A DNA stretch of 64,000 nt from Blastobasis lacticolella. Lineage: Eukaryota > Arthropoda > Insecta > Lepidoptera > Blastobasidae. Of the stretch, positions 29,951 through 40,468 are shown piece after piece. Below the pieces are notes generated by a model. The model searched no databases. It saw only the letters and a program-made list of their open reading frames with translations, and was not told the DNA's origin. Position numbers and translations under genes: made by a program. Location of the stretch: positions 4,536,001-4,600,000 of the forward strand of contig LR990056.1 in NCBI GenBank assembly GCA_905147135.1, read 5' to 3'. Positions within the stretch are counted from its first letter, which is position 1. The number at the start of each line of letters is the position of its first letter.

Positions 29951-29962
29951 ATGTATGAAATT
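29951..29962. repeat. target duplication of the Penelope-like element, right
   Basis: atgtatgaaatt, matching 28098-28109. Confidence 0.65.
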
Positions 29963-30293
29963 ATTACGAAAAGTGTGTAATAAATTTTCTTACACACATT
30001 TCCTGTCGATTTTAGGCAATATTTATTTATTTATTTATACATCTCGATTTGAATTATATTGAATATTTCTAGGAATTCTATATAATAACATTTGCGGTGA
30101 CATATTATACCTACATTGGACCTTTGTAGTTATGCCAATGTTAATGTCGCCTGTTATTTCAAGAAGAATGTTAAGAAGGGTGTTCAACTTTTGAGAAACT
30201 TTTAGGTGATATCCGTGATATTGCATACAAAGTATTATCCTTAGTCTTTTGAAAATAATGATTTTGAGCAATTATTCAGTGGTAGGTACTTAC

Positions 30294-30362
30294 CTCCTGT
30301 GAAATAGATTCATTGATATTTTTCCGCATCAGAATTTGAATGTTGTACGTAATATCAGTAGC
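30294..30362 (-). CDS. gustatory receptor, exon 2
   Basis: 69 bp between acceptor atgtttttag and donor gtaagta, phase 0. Encodes 23 residues (ATDITYNIQILMRKNINESI plus SQE), a polar segment that fits the loop after TM6 in this family. The 71-bp intron before it (30363-30433) uses a GTCAGT donor. A stronger-looking donor (GTAAGC) 4 bases downstream would shift the frame into a TGA in exon 2. Confidence 0.7.
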
Positions 30363-30433
30363 CTAAAAACATTATTGGTTTTAAGTTAGAAAATAATGAC
30401 CTAAGACTAATTCAACCACTTCTGCTTACTGAC

Positions 30434-31417
30434 CAGGGTTTTCACAATGCTCGCTAGGACGACTTCCGCGACAATAAAAGTCAACATAAAGACCAGCTTC
30501 CACGCCAAGTAAATCACGAAAAAATATGGTTTTGAATTATCCCAACCAGCAGCTGTGAGCTCCATTAAGTAAAACATGTTACACACCAAATACATCAGGA
30601 TCAGTAAGATCTCTAACGTGAAACTCCATCCAATTATTTCGTTTAGGCCCTTGAGTGCTCTGTGCAACGAAGAAAGTATTGTCCCATATCGCCTGATCCT
30701 TTCGCATATCATTTCAACACCAATACAGCCTTCAAGTTCGGCACAGTTATCGCTGATGCTCCTTGAAACGGTTCCTTCTATCTCCATCTTCAAGGTTCTG
30801 TAACGATCAACGCAGTACCAAAGACAGATACAGCGGTAATCCGTCGACATCATAACGGAGCCTTCAGCTACTAATATGACAAATATAATCTCAATAGGGA
30901 CTTTGAAAGCTAGTACCAAAACAGGAGTGTAAGATAATACTATTTCAATGGAACCGGCAATCCGTAGTATGCTGCTTAATTTGTTGTAGTCATATGTTAT
31001 GCCTAGACTGTGAAATTCGTCGTCCACTTCCATAGTGTGACGGACAAATTTCAGACTTCCATAACAGTCAAACCCGCATCTCCATCCTGCATACACTGCG
31101 TAAACAATAGTCGCGCAGAATTCTATCTTTTCTCCATATGGTCTTATTTTGGAGTTAAGAAATAAATCTATTATGGACTTGTCTTTGGAAAATGTGACCG
31201 CAATGCAATATAGACCTACTACCCACCATGTTATGTGTATTACCCATCCGGGAGCATTATTTTTTATGCGAAGAACTTTATCAGGTCCAAGAACACCTAT
31301 TTTGGTCCCGAAGCCGTGCAGAGTGCTCAGAAAGATGATACTGAATAACACATCGTTAAAATTTTTGCAGTGAGTAGGTATATGATACGATACGATAATC
31401 CGTTTGATGAAATCCAT
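30434..31417 (-). CDS. gustatory receptor, exon 1 (main exon)
   Basis: Encodes the first 328 residues of a 7-TM insect gustatory receptor (7tm_7 family), from the ATG at 31417 (the frame is open three codons upstream, with no other ATG). It begins MDFIKRIIVSYHIPTHCKNF and has hydrophobic stretches at about residues 20-40, 58-80, 98-120, 148-170, 175-195, 260-285 and 296-322. Past the splice donor the frame would run eight more codons to a TAG. With exons 2-4 (30294-30362, 27472-27561, 26736-26801) the total is 402 residues, the usual size, and all introns are phase 0, as is typical for this family. Grs are ligand-gated cation channels in taste neurons. I cannot tell bitter, sugar or CO2 class from sequence alone. 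No frameshift or stop is seen, so the gene may be functional despite its transposon-filled intron. Confidence 0.85.
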
Positions 31418-31423
31418 TGTCAC

Positions 31424-31675
31424 ATTCGAACTGAAGCTTATTGTGTTGATATATGTCCATTAGAAGACCCGATGTTGGCAATAAAAATTATTACTTATCA
31501 TTTGATGGCGGCATTTGTTAAATGAAAGTAATATTCAAGTACCTATTTTCTACTTTCGACTAATAAAGTTTATTACATGAATCTACGGAATGTGTTTGTT
31601 TGTAAATATCATAAATATATAGCTCATTATAATTGGAATTGAAAGTCTTAAAGAAATGGTAAATATTCATAAATT
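31424..31675. other. region upstream of the receptor
   Basis: AT-rich; would hold the receptor promoter on the minus strand. No TATA box at a convincing distance was recognised. Confidence 0.3.
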
Positions 31676-31895
31676 GGTCGCAAACTGTGCGGTTCCAAAG
31701 GAACTTTCTCCCACGCACACTAAGGTTGTGGAATGAACTACCAGGAGAGGTTTTCCCTGGAGAGCACAACAACTGAGTGAAAAGGTTTTTAAGAGGTCGG
31801 CAACGCGTGGGTGATGCCCCTGGTACTGCAAACGTCCACAGGCTACGGTGACTGCTTTCCATCAGGCAGGCCGTAAGCTTACCACCTTAGTGGTA
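31676..31895 (+). mobile_element. LINE-J 3' end
   Basis: aaattggtcgcaaactgtgc, accaggagaggttttccctg, gcaacgcgtgggtgatgccc and tttccatcaggcaggccgta match 47590-47865, with an internal deletion near 31775. No A-tail remains. Confidence 0.75.
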
Positions 31896-32226
31896 TAAAC
31901 AAACTACGCTTATACAAATGCAAATAGACTCGACTTCACTGGAAGATATTAACAATTATCGCATGCATCATTCGCGGCGGGTTCATACACATATTACATA
32001 CACACAGACTTTACCTCACGTGAATTTGTTTTACCCCCTTAAATTTTTCCCTGTTATTCGCCGTCAGAATACCCGGTCTCTATTGAATGTTCCATGGCGT
32101 ATGGATTTAGAGGGATATAATTTTGTCAAATACGAAAGTTTATGAGGTTCAATGGATGTGATGTTTATTGCCAACTTTTTCGCGTTATACTAGTAAACGG
32201 ATATTGATGTAACTTTCAATAGCCCC
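31896..32226. other. spacer, nothing recognised
   Basis: A short plus-strand frame (31918-32145) has no domain character. Confidence 0.35.
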
Positions 32227-32465
32227 CCTTGAGTGGTTCTGTGGTCTGCCACGAAAGAGGTCCCGGGTTCGATTCCCGGCCGGGCAGAAATTGAAATGAT
32301 GAATTTTAATTTCTGTAACGGATCTGGGTGTTCTATGTTTAATGAGTATGTATTTAAAAATATATAAGTAGTTTATCAGTTATCTAGCACCCATAACACA
32401 AGCTTTGCTTACTTTGGGGCTAGATGGCGCTGTGTGAATTTGTCCACGATTATTTATTTATTTTA
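32227..32465 (+). mobile_element. SINE-A copy
   Basis: tRNA-like head with a shortened A box and an intact B box (gggttcgattcccggccggg), body gaaatgatgaattttaattt, tail with tagcacccataacacaagct, gggctagatggcgctgtgtg and tccacgattatttatttatt. About 12 bases are missing from the head (cf. 44134). Confidence 0.85.
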
Positions 32466-33239
32466 ATACTGTCACGGGATGCCAATCGATTCCCAAGACT
32501 GGTCTCATATTTTAAAGAAGAATTATAGCTATTCCCTGATCATCACCATGATAGAAAATCGTAATGAAATGATACATACCAAGGGTTGAGTTGCGAATGC
32601 GTCGCCGACTTTGGAAAAGGGTGTAAAAGCTCGTTTCTTGCTAAATAATATTGGATATCTATATAAATTGCTAGGCTAGGCCTACCCATCCAAACCGTAT
32701 GTGGAACACTATTCGTTTATAACCTTGATTGGCATCCTGGTCACCTCAATTTTGAGCGGAGATGCCCTGGCCAGATAATTCTTCTTTATGTAATTTGCTG
32801 GCCCACGCGAGCAGTGGCCATGTCACCAAAGGCAACACTCTTGCACCTTGTCGATGATGTCACGAATGCAAAAGCTACCGCGAACGTGGGCATTCGGACA
32901 CTGTATTTCTTAGAAATTTCACATTTCCACCGCACCATATTCATTTCCGTGACGGTAACTCCTTTTTGTGTTGTATAAAAAATCGTATACTGCTCAAGCA
33001 CAGAATCATTCTATCATTGCTGCATATAAGTTTATTTATTTGTATTTAGATGTCTCACAGCTTACCACAAAAAGATAAGTACAATAGCATAACTTCCATC
33101 AGCCATTTACGAGAGACCGCAGATAAATTTCTCAATGTGACTTTAAAGGTCTAGTACATTGAAATGTTTAGTGTAAGTGGGTACTTACACGAAATCAACA
33201 CTGTGCTAAACATACATTAGGTATATTGTTCTCAGAAAT
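32466..33239. other. unassigned intergenic stretch
   Basis: A minus-strand frame (32786-33001) without recognised domain. Nothing else supported. Confidence 0.4.
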
Positions 33240-33961
33240 AAAGGTATTAACCATAATTCTACTGAACTGTGACGGTGTCGACATATCGGATTACGTGCGA
33301 TTCCGGAGTCACCTGGAAGGCAAGGCCAAACTGGCTTCGAAAAAGCTTGGAGTGCTTAACCGGTCCAAGCGATACTTCACCCCAGGGCAGCGCCTGCTGC
33401 TGTACAAGGCAGAAGTGCAGCCACATATGGAGTATTGTTCCCATCTTTGGGCCGGCGAAACTGCCGACCTGCTTAATCCTCTGGACTCCGTACAGAGACG
33501 CGCCGTACGAATTGTCGATGATCCCATACTAACACGCAAGTTGGAACCACTGGCAAACGCAAGGGACTTTGACTCCCTGTGTGTGTTCTATCGGCTGTAC
33601 AATGGGAAGTGTTCCGAGGAACTTTTCGATCTGGTGCCCACAGCACAATTCCGCCATCGCACCACCCGCCGTGGGTGTGGTGGTACTCATCCTCACTACG
33701 TAGACCCTTTGTTGGTCACGACGCGACGGTTCGAAAAAACGTTTCTCGCTCGCACGATTCGGATGTGGAATGAGCTCCCAGCCACAGTGTTTCCTTTGGA
33801 CTGTGACATGGGATTGTTAAAGAGGTATATTAGAGGTCTCTTCAGAGGCGGGCAACGCATTAGTGACTCCCCTGGTGTTGCTGATGTCCATAGGCGGCGG
33901 TGACCACTTTCCATCAGGTGGCCCGCTTGCCTGTTTGTCTGCCGTATAACATAAAAAAAAA
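33240..33961 (+). mobile_element. LINE-E1, 5'-truncated copy with open C-terminal frame
   Basis: Encodes about 220 residues of an ORF2 C-terminus, open to the stop at 33903: LLLYKAEVQPHMEYCSHLWA, LDSVQRRAVRIVDDP, SLCVFYRLYNGKCSEELFDL, RTIRMWNELPATVFP, GGQRISDSPGVADVHRRR. These are hallmarks of jockey/CR1-superfamily LINEs after the RT. The 3' UTR is about 45 bp (tttccatcaggtggcccgct) and ends in acataaaaaaaaa. The RT itself is missing. This is the best copy for reading the family; related ends are at 11675, 15968, 35673, 37728, 43036(-) and 60963(-). Confidence 0.85.
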
Positions 33962-34419
33962 TCATTAAACGTCCTTGCCGATCGCAACATGAAACTGTTC
34001 TTGTTTAGCTCTAATGATAATCTGTTCTTGTTTAGCTCTAATGATCTTGTTATGATCTAATGATAATAGTTGTGTCTTTAGATTTATCGGCGTTTTGGGA
34101 TCATAAATGACACTCGTCACATGGCGGTGGCGGTGGCGTCATGTGAATATTCGTCTTTTCGAGCTTTGACGTCGCTCTTGATGACCCTGGTTGCGCTAAG
34201 TACAGATCCCAGATACCATCCATTACTCATTAACCACATCCCACCTATGCGGACGAGTTTTGGATCTGTACTGTTGCAGGCCATGTTGGGTGGATACCAC
34301 AGTACTGAAAATTTGCACATGTTACTGAGGTGTCCCAGTTTATCGTGAATCGTGTTTCATTTCTAAAGGCAGCTTACAACAATGACGTTTTTGAAAAGTT
34401 AGTTACCTATACTATTTCA
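33962..34419. other. unassigned stretch with inverted word pair
   Basis: aagtacagatcc (34198) and ggatctgtact (34263) form an inverted pair about 55 bp apart, with open frames on both strands (34117-34320 minus, 34121-34348 plus). No family recognised. Confidence 0.3.
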
Positions 34420-34682
34420 CAGGCGTGTGGTGTCTGGCAGATTAGAATAGCACCAACCCCTTACACTCTTGGGTGTCGTGCAGGGCGAGTAATGTTTTTA
34501 AGGCAAACGTTCTAGAGTCTCCGTAGGCTGGAATATGAGCAGCAGCGATTTCCATTTTTATATTTACAATACTGCGATTTTCAACCCGCCTGCCGAGCGT
34601 GGAGATTATGGCGATCCCCTGTCATGGGAGAGGCCCTTAGTCCTGCAGTGGACTATTATGAGCTGTGATGATGATGATACTA
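34420..34682 (-). mobile_element. SINE-C copy
   Basis: Reverse complement of 39788-40047: gtgtggtgtctggcagatta, gcaccaaccccttacactct, cctgcagtggactattatga and ctgtgatgatgatga. Confidence 0.8.
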
Positions 34683-35318
34683 TTTCACAACTGACATCAG
34701 TAAGCATGCCACAGCCTCGGATCAACGAAATATTTGGTCTGACGCAACAGCGAGAAAGGATCAAATTGATATTTAACTGCAACTTGAAACCATTACCGGT
34801 TCCTGAGAAAATGTTCCTGCAAGTATCCGACAGACAGACGGGCAACAGAACGGTATTCGTTTTGCCTTGACGTGTGGGTTCTATTATTAGTTATAATACC
34901 CTTGTAATCCCCGTTTTCCGTAACATGGCGCCCCTTTTAGCTATGTATTACGCCTAAAACAGATGTAAGGTTACCCAAAAGTTTTTATAGTCGACTGTCT
35001 GTTTTGCTTTGTTCTAATTAAATTTAATCACACAAACCCTTCGTTTGTAACTAAGGAAGGTCGTTAATTAATATAATCTGTCATTTCTTGCCCTTTGTAT
35101 GTCATTTATCGTACTTATGTGGAGCCGTGGTGTTATGGTTTTTGCGAGTGCCTTGTGGAATGGCAGAATATGTATATGTTGCGTAATATCATGTCCTTGC
35201 CTTTATCAGACTAGATGAGGTTTGTAAAACATCTCTAGGGACTATAGAAGTCCAAAAGTTTGGCTTTACGTTTTATAAGCGACCCGCACGGGTGTACTCG
35301 GGATTTCTTTATTATAAT
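34683..35318. other. spacer, nothing recognised
   Basis: AT-rich with short non-descript frames; no repeat match. Confidence 0.4.
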
Positions 35319-35525
35319 ACTAGTGGACCCGGCGCGACTTCGTTCGCGTACACCTACTTTACTCTTATCTACCCTCTTTCTACTTGCTTATAAACCTTCC
35401 TCTTGAATCACTCTATCTGCTGTTGAAACCCGCATCAAAATCCGTTGCGTAGTTTCAAAGATTTAAGCATACAAAGGGACATAGGGACAGAGAAAGCGAC
35501 TTTGTTTTATACTATGTAGTGATGT
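35319..35525 (-). mobile_element. Helitron-like 3' terminus
   Basis: Starting at ctag (35320-35323), the hairpin cgcgacttcgttcgcg (35333-35348; stem cgcga/tcgcg) is followed by cttcctcttgaatcac, aaaatccgttgcgtagtttc and gcgactttgttttatac. Reverse complement of 53010-53220. A terminal CTAG with a hairpin ~10 bases inside is the Helitron 3'-end layout. Confidence 0.65.
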
Positions 35526-35672
35526 GCATGTAGGTATTAATAAACATTCCGGTAGAATGTGAAAACCGCATCAAAATAAATCAAAAGGTCCGTGGTTTTG
35601 GAGGAGTTATCGAATATGCAGACAGACGTGGAAAGTGACTTATTTGATGCAATGTAAGGAATAATACTAGTA

Positions 35673-35735
35673 CCACTTTCCATCAGGTGGCCCGCTTGCC
35701 TGTTTGTCTGCGGTATAACATAAAAAAAAAAATAT
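35673..35735 (+). mobile_element. LINE-E1 extreme 3' end
   Basis: ccactttccatcaggtggcc to acataaaaaaaaaa; strongly 5' truncated. Confidence 0.75.
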
Positions 35736-35739
35736 ATAT

Positions 35740-35960
35740 AGTAGCAGGCGCTCCGAGTTGACTGTATTCGACCAACAACTGACGGTTGCTGCAACTGCAA
35801 CTGAGAGTTGGTCAGCTCCAACCAAAACGGAACGTCTAATTCCGGATCCACACGACACCAACTTATGCTTGCACAAGTTTGCGCAAACGGATCGTGTAGA
35901 CGTCACATTTTAAGTTGGCGTCAAATTTTCTAATTTAAAATGTGACATCTAGCTTGAAAG
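35740..35960. repeat. palindromic unassigned repeat
   Basis: aactgacggttg, gttggtcagctccaaccaaa and acggaacgtct recur in diverged form at 2293-2345. Inside, gtgtagacgtcacattttaa opposes ttaaaatgtgacatct. Possibly a fold-back element. Confidence 0.4.
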
Positions 35961-36335
35961 ACGATCAACTGTCGAACCATTGATCCCCTGGTCACAACAC
36001 CCGGCCAGGTAGGTAATTATCCTTTTCCACCTTCACATCTACCTTATCCCTTCACCGCCGAAAATGTACGGGGGTCAGCTATCTCTGCAACTGACCGCCG
36101 ACTCTGCCGGACGCCGCACGGCCAAGTAGGGAATCGATTGATTCGAATTCCATTGTTGCGAGGAAAAGCGAGCGAAGTGCAATGAAGATATCGGACACAG
36201 AAATAAATGACTTCTAATATAGTAAATAGTAAATTTGCGCTGGAGTATGTGAGACTGGTTGTACGGTCTCGGGGGCCGATTGTCATGCCCCGTACCGGTA
36301 TAAAATAAATAAAATGAAATTAATTTATTTTCAAT
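35961..36335. other. spacer with SINE-C scrap
   Basis: 36095-36127 (gactctgccggacgccgcac) is a piece of a SINE-C 3' end; the remainder is unassigned. Confidence 0.4.
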
Positions 36336-36545
36336 TTCAATATTTCAGACATAGCAGTCCATATTTTATATGATAGGTAGATTAAAGATGTCAAGTTTGT
36401 TACTGCATGTCAAATAACTATATTTCCAATTCATATGATTAAATTTCTAATTAAAATGTCAATGTATATAATATAATGTCCAAAAAATAAATTCATTGTC
36501 ATGTGAAAAATTAATAAAATAAAACTAGGTGTTATTTAATGTGCA
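36336..36545. repeat. AT-rich block with atgtcaa words
   Basis: Very AT-rich with recurring atgtca words (e.g. agatgtcaag, gcatgtcaaa, aaaatgtcaatg, ataatgtcc), as in 3055-3337 and 41880-42070. The 3055 block is a discrete insertion, so these may be one family. Confidence 0.4.
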
Positions 36546-36915
36546 GATCTACAAAACGACCCAGTATACTAGAATAAAATTTAAAATAGAATATATTTTA
36601 ATATATATTTAATAAAAAAGTATTCGTTTCATTTTTTTGCCACTTGGCTTTCAGAATTCGAGTCACCTGCGTAAGTAACCGGTTACTTTTTGTACGCCTT
36701 TGTAATTAACTAATTACAAAGGCCTTCATTCCCTGTGGTTGAATAACATCAACTGTACTCTAATGACGTCTCCACTCTTATGCTTACGTATCCTGTGCGA
36801 TACCATTGGTTTTCGTCGTTGATTATAGGTAAAATAAGAACTCGCTAAGTACGAATAGCTTATTAAAAAAATAAAAATAATGATCTCTGTATGGCAACTT
36901 ATGCCACGTTTTTCG
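36546..36915. other. spacer, nothing recognised
   Basis: A short inverted pair around 36700-36722 (cctttgtaattaac / taattacaaagg). No gene. Confidence 0.4.
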
Positions 36916-37130
36916 CATACAGTAGGCAAACAGGCAAGCGGGCCACCTGCTGGAAAGCGGTCACCACTGCCTATAGACATTAGCAACACCAAGAGTATCG
37001 CCAATGCGTGGCCCACCTCTATAATATAACACTGCTCTGGCAGCAAAATGACAAATGCCCCTCCACTGCCAAAGCCTCGGTTCCCCAAATCCCCACCCCA
37101 TGGAGCACTGGAAAGACCGGCAGAAACACA
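36916..37130 (-). mobile_element. LINE-E2 3' end
   Basis: gtaggcaaacaggcaagcgg, cctatagacattagcaacac and ccccaccccatggagcactg: reverse complement of 4770-4970. Confidence 0.8.
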
Positions 37131-37725
37131 ATACTATCGTGACTTATCTTGGTCCTATTATAAATATATTTCCCTTGTTTCTTAGAGATAACCATGGTTA
37201 GATAACTATCTGTGAAGACTTTTTGCTTAGTATAACTAGTTGTGTCCAAGGACTATATTTTCCTTGCAAATGAAAATAGTGAAATCATCATGCTGAAGGT
37301 GGTTCGTCATGCATACTAAATATATTTTTCCATTCTTTCATTCGTGTGAGTGTAATAGTTTATGCTCTTAGTAAATTTATTCAATGACGTGCCAAATGGA
37401 TTTCTGTAGCTTAATGATTTAAAATAAAGCAGGTTGAAAAAACCCTCACACCATTGAAGGGGTCCAACCTCCAAGGGTGCTGACGCAAGTAAAACTAGTC
37501 AAAATACTTGAACAGTAGTTTACTCTTCATAAATTAGGTTAATATACAAATCTCTCTAAAACACTATATATTTTCGATAGCGAACTTGCTCCCGCGATGT
37601 AGAATAAGAACGCAAACATGTACAACGCCATCTATTGGATATTATACGAACTTAACGCTGTACACAGGTCATCTCCGTCCTACAACGCCTTCTTTTTACG
37701 TTTTATGGGACCCACTCTGGCAACT
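37131..37725. other. spacer, nothing recognised
   Basis: No gene or repeat assigned. Confidence 0.4.
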
Positions 37726-37838
37726 AGGCGGGCAACGCATTGGTGACTCCCCTGGTGTTGCTGGTGTCCATAGGCGGCGGTGATCACTTTCCATCAGGTG
37801 GCCCGCTTCCCTGTTTGTCTGCCGTATAAAAAAAAAAC
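37726..37838 (+). mobile_element. LINE-E1 3' end
   Basis: aggcgggcaacgcattggtg, cctggtgttgctggtgtcca, tttccatcaggtggcccgct, then a run of A. Confidence 0.8.
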
Positions 37839-37842
37839 TTTA

Positions 37843-38090
37843 GCCCACAATTCGTTCGACATTCGTCACACATATCCAGCCCAATCTCGCTTCAAGTTAT
37901 CAGCTTTTTCGGCCACAACGGCGATTTGAGTTTTGAAACGCAACATACTGTCTCTTTCTTATACGGTCTGATAATTGGACTCCCAAGAAACGGCGTTCCA
38001 TGACTCGCAGGCAAACCCCGAGTGCGAACTTCTGATGTTTCGTCAAGGACCAACTTTGGGCACCGTAGGTGAGGACGGGGGAATACATAT
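37843..38090 (-). pseudogene. RTE-like LINE ORF C-terminus
   Basis: The minus-strand frame from 38088 reads VLTYGAQSWSLTKHQ, then RVMERRFLGVQLSDRIR, and after a frame break a KRDWAGYV-like segment. These match the region after the RT in RTE-type elements (YGxxTW, AMERxxLGxxLxDRxRN, WAGHxxR). Joined tail to tail with the LINE-E1 end at 37838. Confidence 0.65.
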
Positions 38091-39109
38091 AGTGGATGTT
38101 ATGTGTTTTACAATTGTGTTTTTCCTTTTATGTTTTATTGTGTACAATAAAGAGTTCTAGAAATAAAATAAAATACATACGACCCTTAATTTTCCTTTAA
38201 GTGATAGTGGAAAATTATCTTTCATCAGGTGTTTCATGGAGCTTTTCCAGACGTTTTTGGTACGTCGGGTGATGATAATCATTACATTAACATAATTTCA
38301 TTTGACGATTACATCATCATAAGTTTTTTTAGTTGTATAATACATATATAATATGTTAAATGTTAACATTTATGATTGTTTGAAAATATATTATTTTTTT
38401 CTATGTATTTTTGCTTTTATTTTGCTTTCTTGGTTTAATGTGCTACTTTGTTTTTTTTTTTGTCTTCCTGTTTTTTTTTTCTTCTGTTGTGTGTGTAATA
38501 TTTTTATTATCTAGCAGAATATAGCAGAATAGCAGGGGAGCGTGACTTATAATCATATTCCCCTGAGCCATATCCCATTTTATAAATTCACATGCTTTTT
38601 TCCCCGCTTTTATTATGTTTATGTGTGTTTTGTATTTTCTTACCTATTTGGCAATAAATAAAAATAAAGTATCTATTCTGCAGTATCCATCTTTATCAAA
38701 ATCTCAACAGGCACATTTTAACAGATGGCCCTAGACATGTTCCTTGAGGCACTCCTTTGTCATTATGAAAGCACGACTGCCCTCCTTGAACGATATTACG
38801 TGGATAGATCTCGCTCAACGCGATGAATTTTGAAGTAGTGGTTGCTTTTGGAAGCGGCGAGAGTAAATTACTCCAATCTATTCACACACCCGCCAAGCGA
38901 GCAAGCTGCCGACGCCGAGGAAACCTACGTGATTAAAGGGCTGCTTCTTTGACAAAGTTATGGTATGAAAGGAGCAACGTCGTCAATGTTGACTGTTATG
39001 ACGACGTTAGTACCCAAACACTCTATTTACGATACTGTGCCAGGGCCTATATAGCAGGTATTGCACTTGATATTAATCCTTACGCAGTATAAAATAATGT
39101 CGCTTTTGA
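38091..39109. other. AT/T-rich intergenic stretch
   Basis: T runs at 38440-38480 and ttgtgtacaataaagagttc near 38140 (LINE-like 3' terminus). No gene recognised. Confidence 0.4.
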
Positions 39110-39330
39110 AAGAAAGAAAGAAAGAAAAGGTTTAGTACACAGCACGCCACGACACGATAATTTTGCAATACTAACATTTAACACCAAAAAAGTCAGTATA
39201 TAAATTACGAGGACAATTATAGGTTTCCCAGTGGCATTTTTCTTGGGCATCCAGCGTAAATGGACCCCTCCTCAGCATAATGTTGTGGCCGCTTGACGCG
39301 GACCACAACGCTGATTTTCAGTGGGCCCCG
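39110..39330 (-). mobile_element. Rep-H copy
   Basis: gaaagaaagaaagaaa, cacgccacgacacgataatt and gaccacaacgctgattttca: reverse complement of 6850-7050. Confidence 0.65.
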
Positions 39331-39785
39331 CAATATCCCAACTTCACACATAGAGGATTGAGGACCCACCTGTACCGGGTAAACTAGATCGGTCCCGCAA
39401 TAGTGTCGTAAATGTCTTTGAATTTACATTCTTTGCAGTCTAGGGCGGTCTAGCCCCTCAGCTGCGTACTTAGGGCTTCTCTCTACGCCCGTAATGTGAA
39501 AATACTTGCGATCCGTTGGTTATTACGAATCACAGGCTTAGCAAACCCGACTAACTCGCACTATAGCCGGTACCGAGGGTACAGGCAATTGGATCACGTT
39601 ATAACAGAAGTCGAATATATCTAGCTAAAATTAAAACGACTAAGTGATCCTCTTAGGGAGATACTACAACCTCTTTCAGGAGCAGAAGAACAACGTCATT
39701 ATCAAATAAGAAAAAAATAATTATCAAATCACTGAATTCACGACAAAATCTATCAGTACTGAGTAACCTAAGCCAGATTGCTATT
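39331..39785. other. spacer, nothing recognised
   Basis: No open frame with domain features; no repeat match. Confidence 0.4.
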
Positions 39786-40047
39786 CATCATCATCACAGC
39801 CCGTAACAATCCACTGCAGGATTTAGGGCCTCTCCCACTAAAGGGGAGGTTATTGCCACAATCTCCACGCCTGGCAGGCGGGTTGGAGATCGCAGCGTTT
39901 AAATATAACAATGGAAAATGCTGCTGCCCATTTTCCAGACTATGGAGACTCTTGATCTTTTGCCTCGAAAACATTAGTCGCCTTGTACGACACCCATGAG
40001 TGTAAGGGGTTGGTGCTATTCTACTCTGCCGGACACCACACGGCCAA
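39786..40047 (+). mobile_element. SINE-C, most complete copy
   Basis: catcatcacagcccgtaaca to ctctgccggacaccacacgg, about 260 bp. No A/B boxes are visible, and the 3' end has no A-tail. Members at 965, 13172, 34420(-), 58205(-) and the target of the intact LINE. Confidence 0.8.
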
Positions 40048-40468
40048 TTGATTGCTATTCACCTCGATTGGATTTGTTTTCTACTTGTAAAAATAAGTAG
40101 TTACTTGTAACCATTTATATTTTTTCTAGTTCTTTAAATTATTAATCAAGGAAATTGGAAGCATCATAGGTAAGTTAGTAGTCCTTATGGTAGCTTGTAG
40201 CACTCCATAGTATCTGCCTTCTCCTATGGGATACGGATGTGAGTGTGTATGTATGTATGTATGCATAGTAGTGAAAAACATGGCGTAGTTTATATTCAAC
40301 AAAACCTCCCCTAGCAGTAGACTGTATACGTAATATCACGTATTTTCATTTTGGAGGTGTTTCTATGTTGGCATGTGTGTAATAGTTAGGTTATTGTACA
40401 ACACAGCGGCGCTGGATCGCTTTGAATTCGCGGAATGATGTGCGCTTGGGGCCGACAGCGCTTCGAAC
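40048..40468. other. spacer with GTAT microsatellite
   Basis: gtatgtatgtatgtatgc at 40247-40264. No gene recognised. Confidence 0.4.

Larger units (their letters stand above)
27562..30293 (-). other. gustatory receptor intron 2, loaded with mobile elements
   Basis: A 2.7-kb phase-0 intron (donor CAGGAG|gtaagta at 30293, acceptor ttttcgcag at 27562). It contains MITE-L (27667-27899) and a Penelope-like element (28110-29950) whose coding strand is opposite to the receptor. The 45-bp repeat-free distance left to the donor suggests splicing may still work. Confidence 0.65.

Noticed and set aside
28153..29952. Interpretation of the inverted arms as terminal repeats of a DNA transposon
   Set aside because: The coding centre is RT plus GIY-YIG, both arms carry the 3' end of that ORF, and no transposase is present.
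30035..30271. Minus-strand frame first considered as the receptor's final exon
   Set aside because: It lacks a good acceptor in the right phase and the C-terminal signature; exons at 27472-27561 and 26736-26801 fit in phase and motif.
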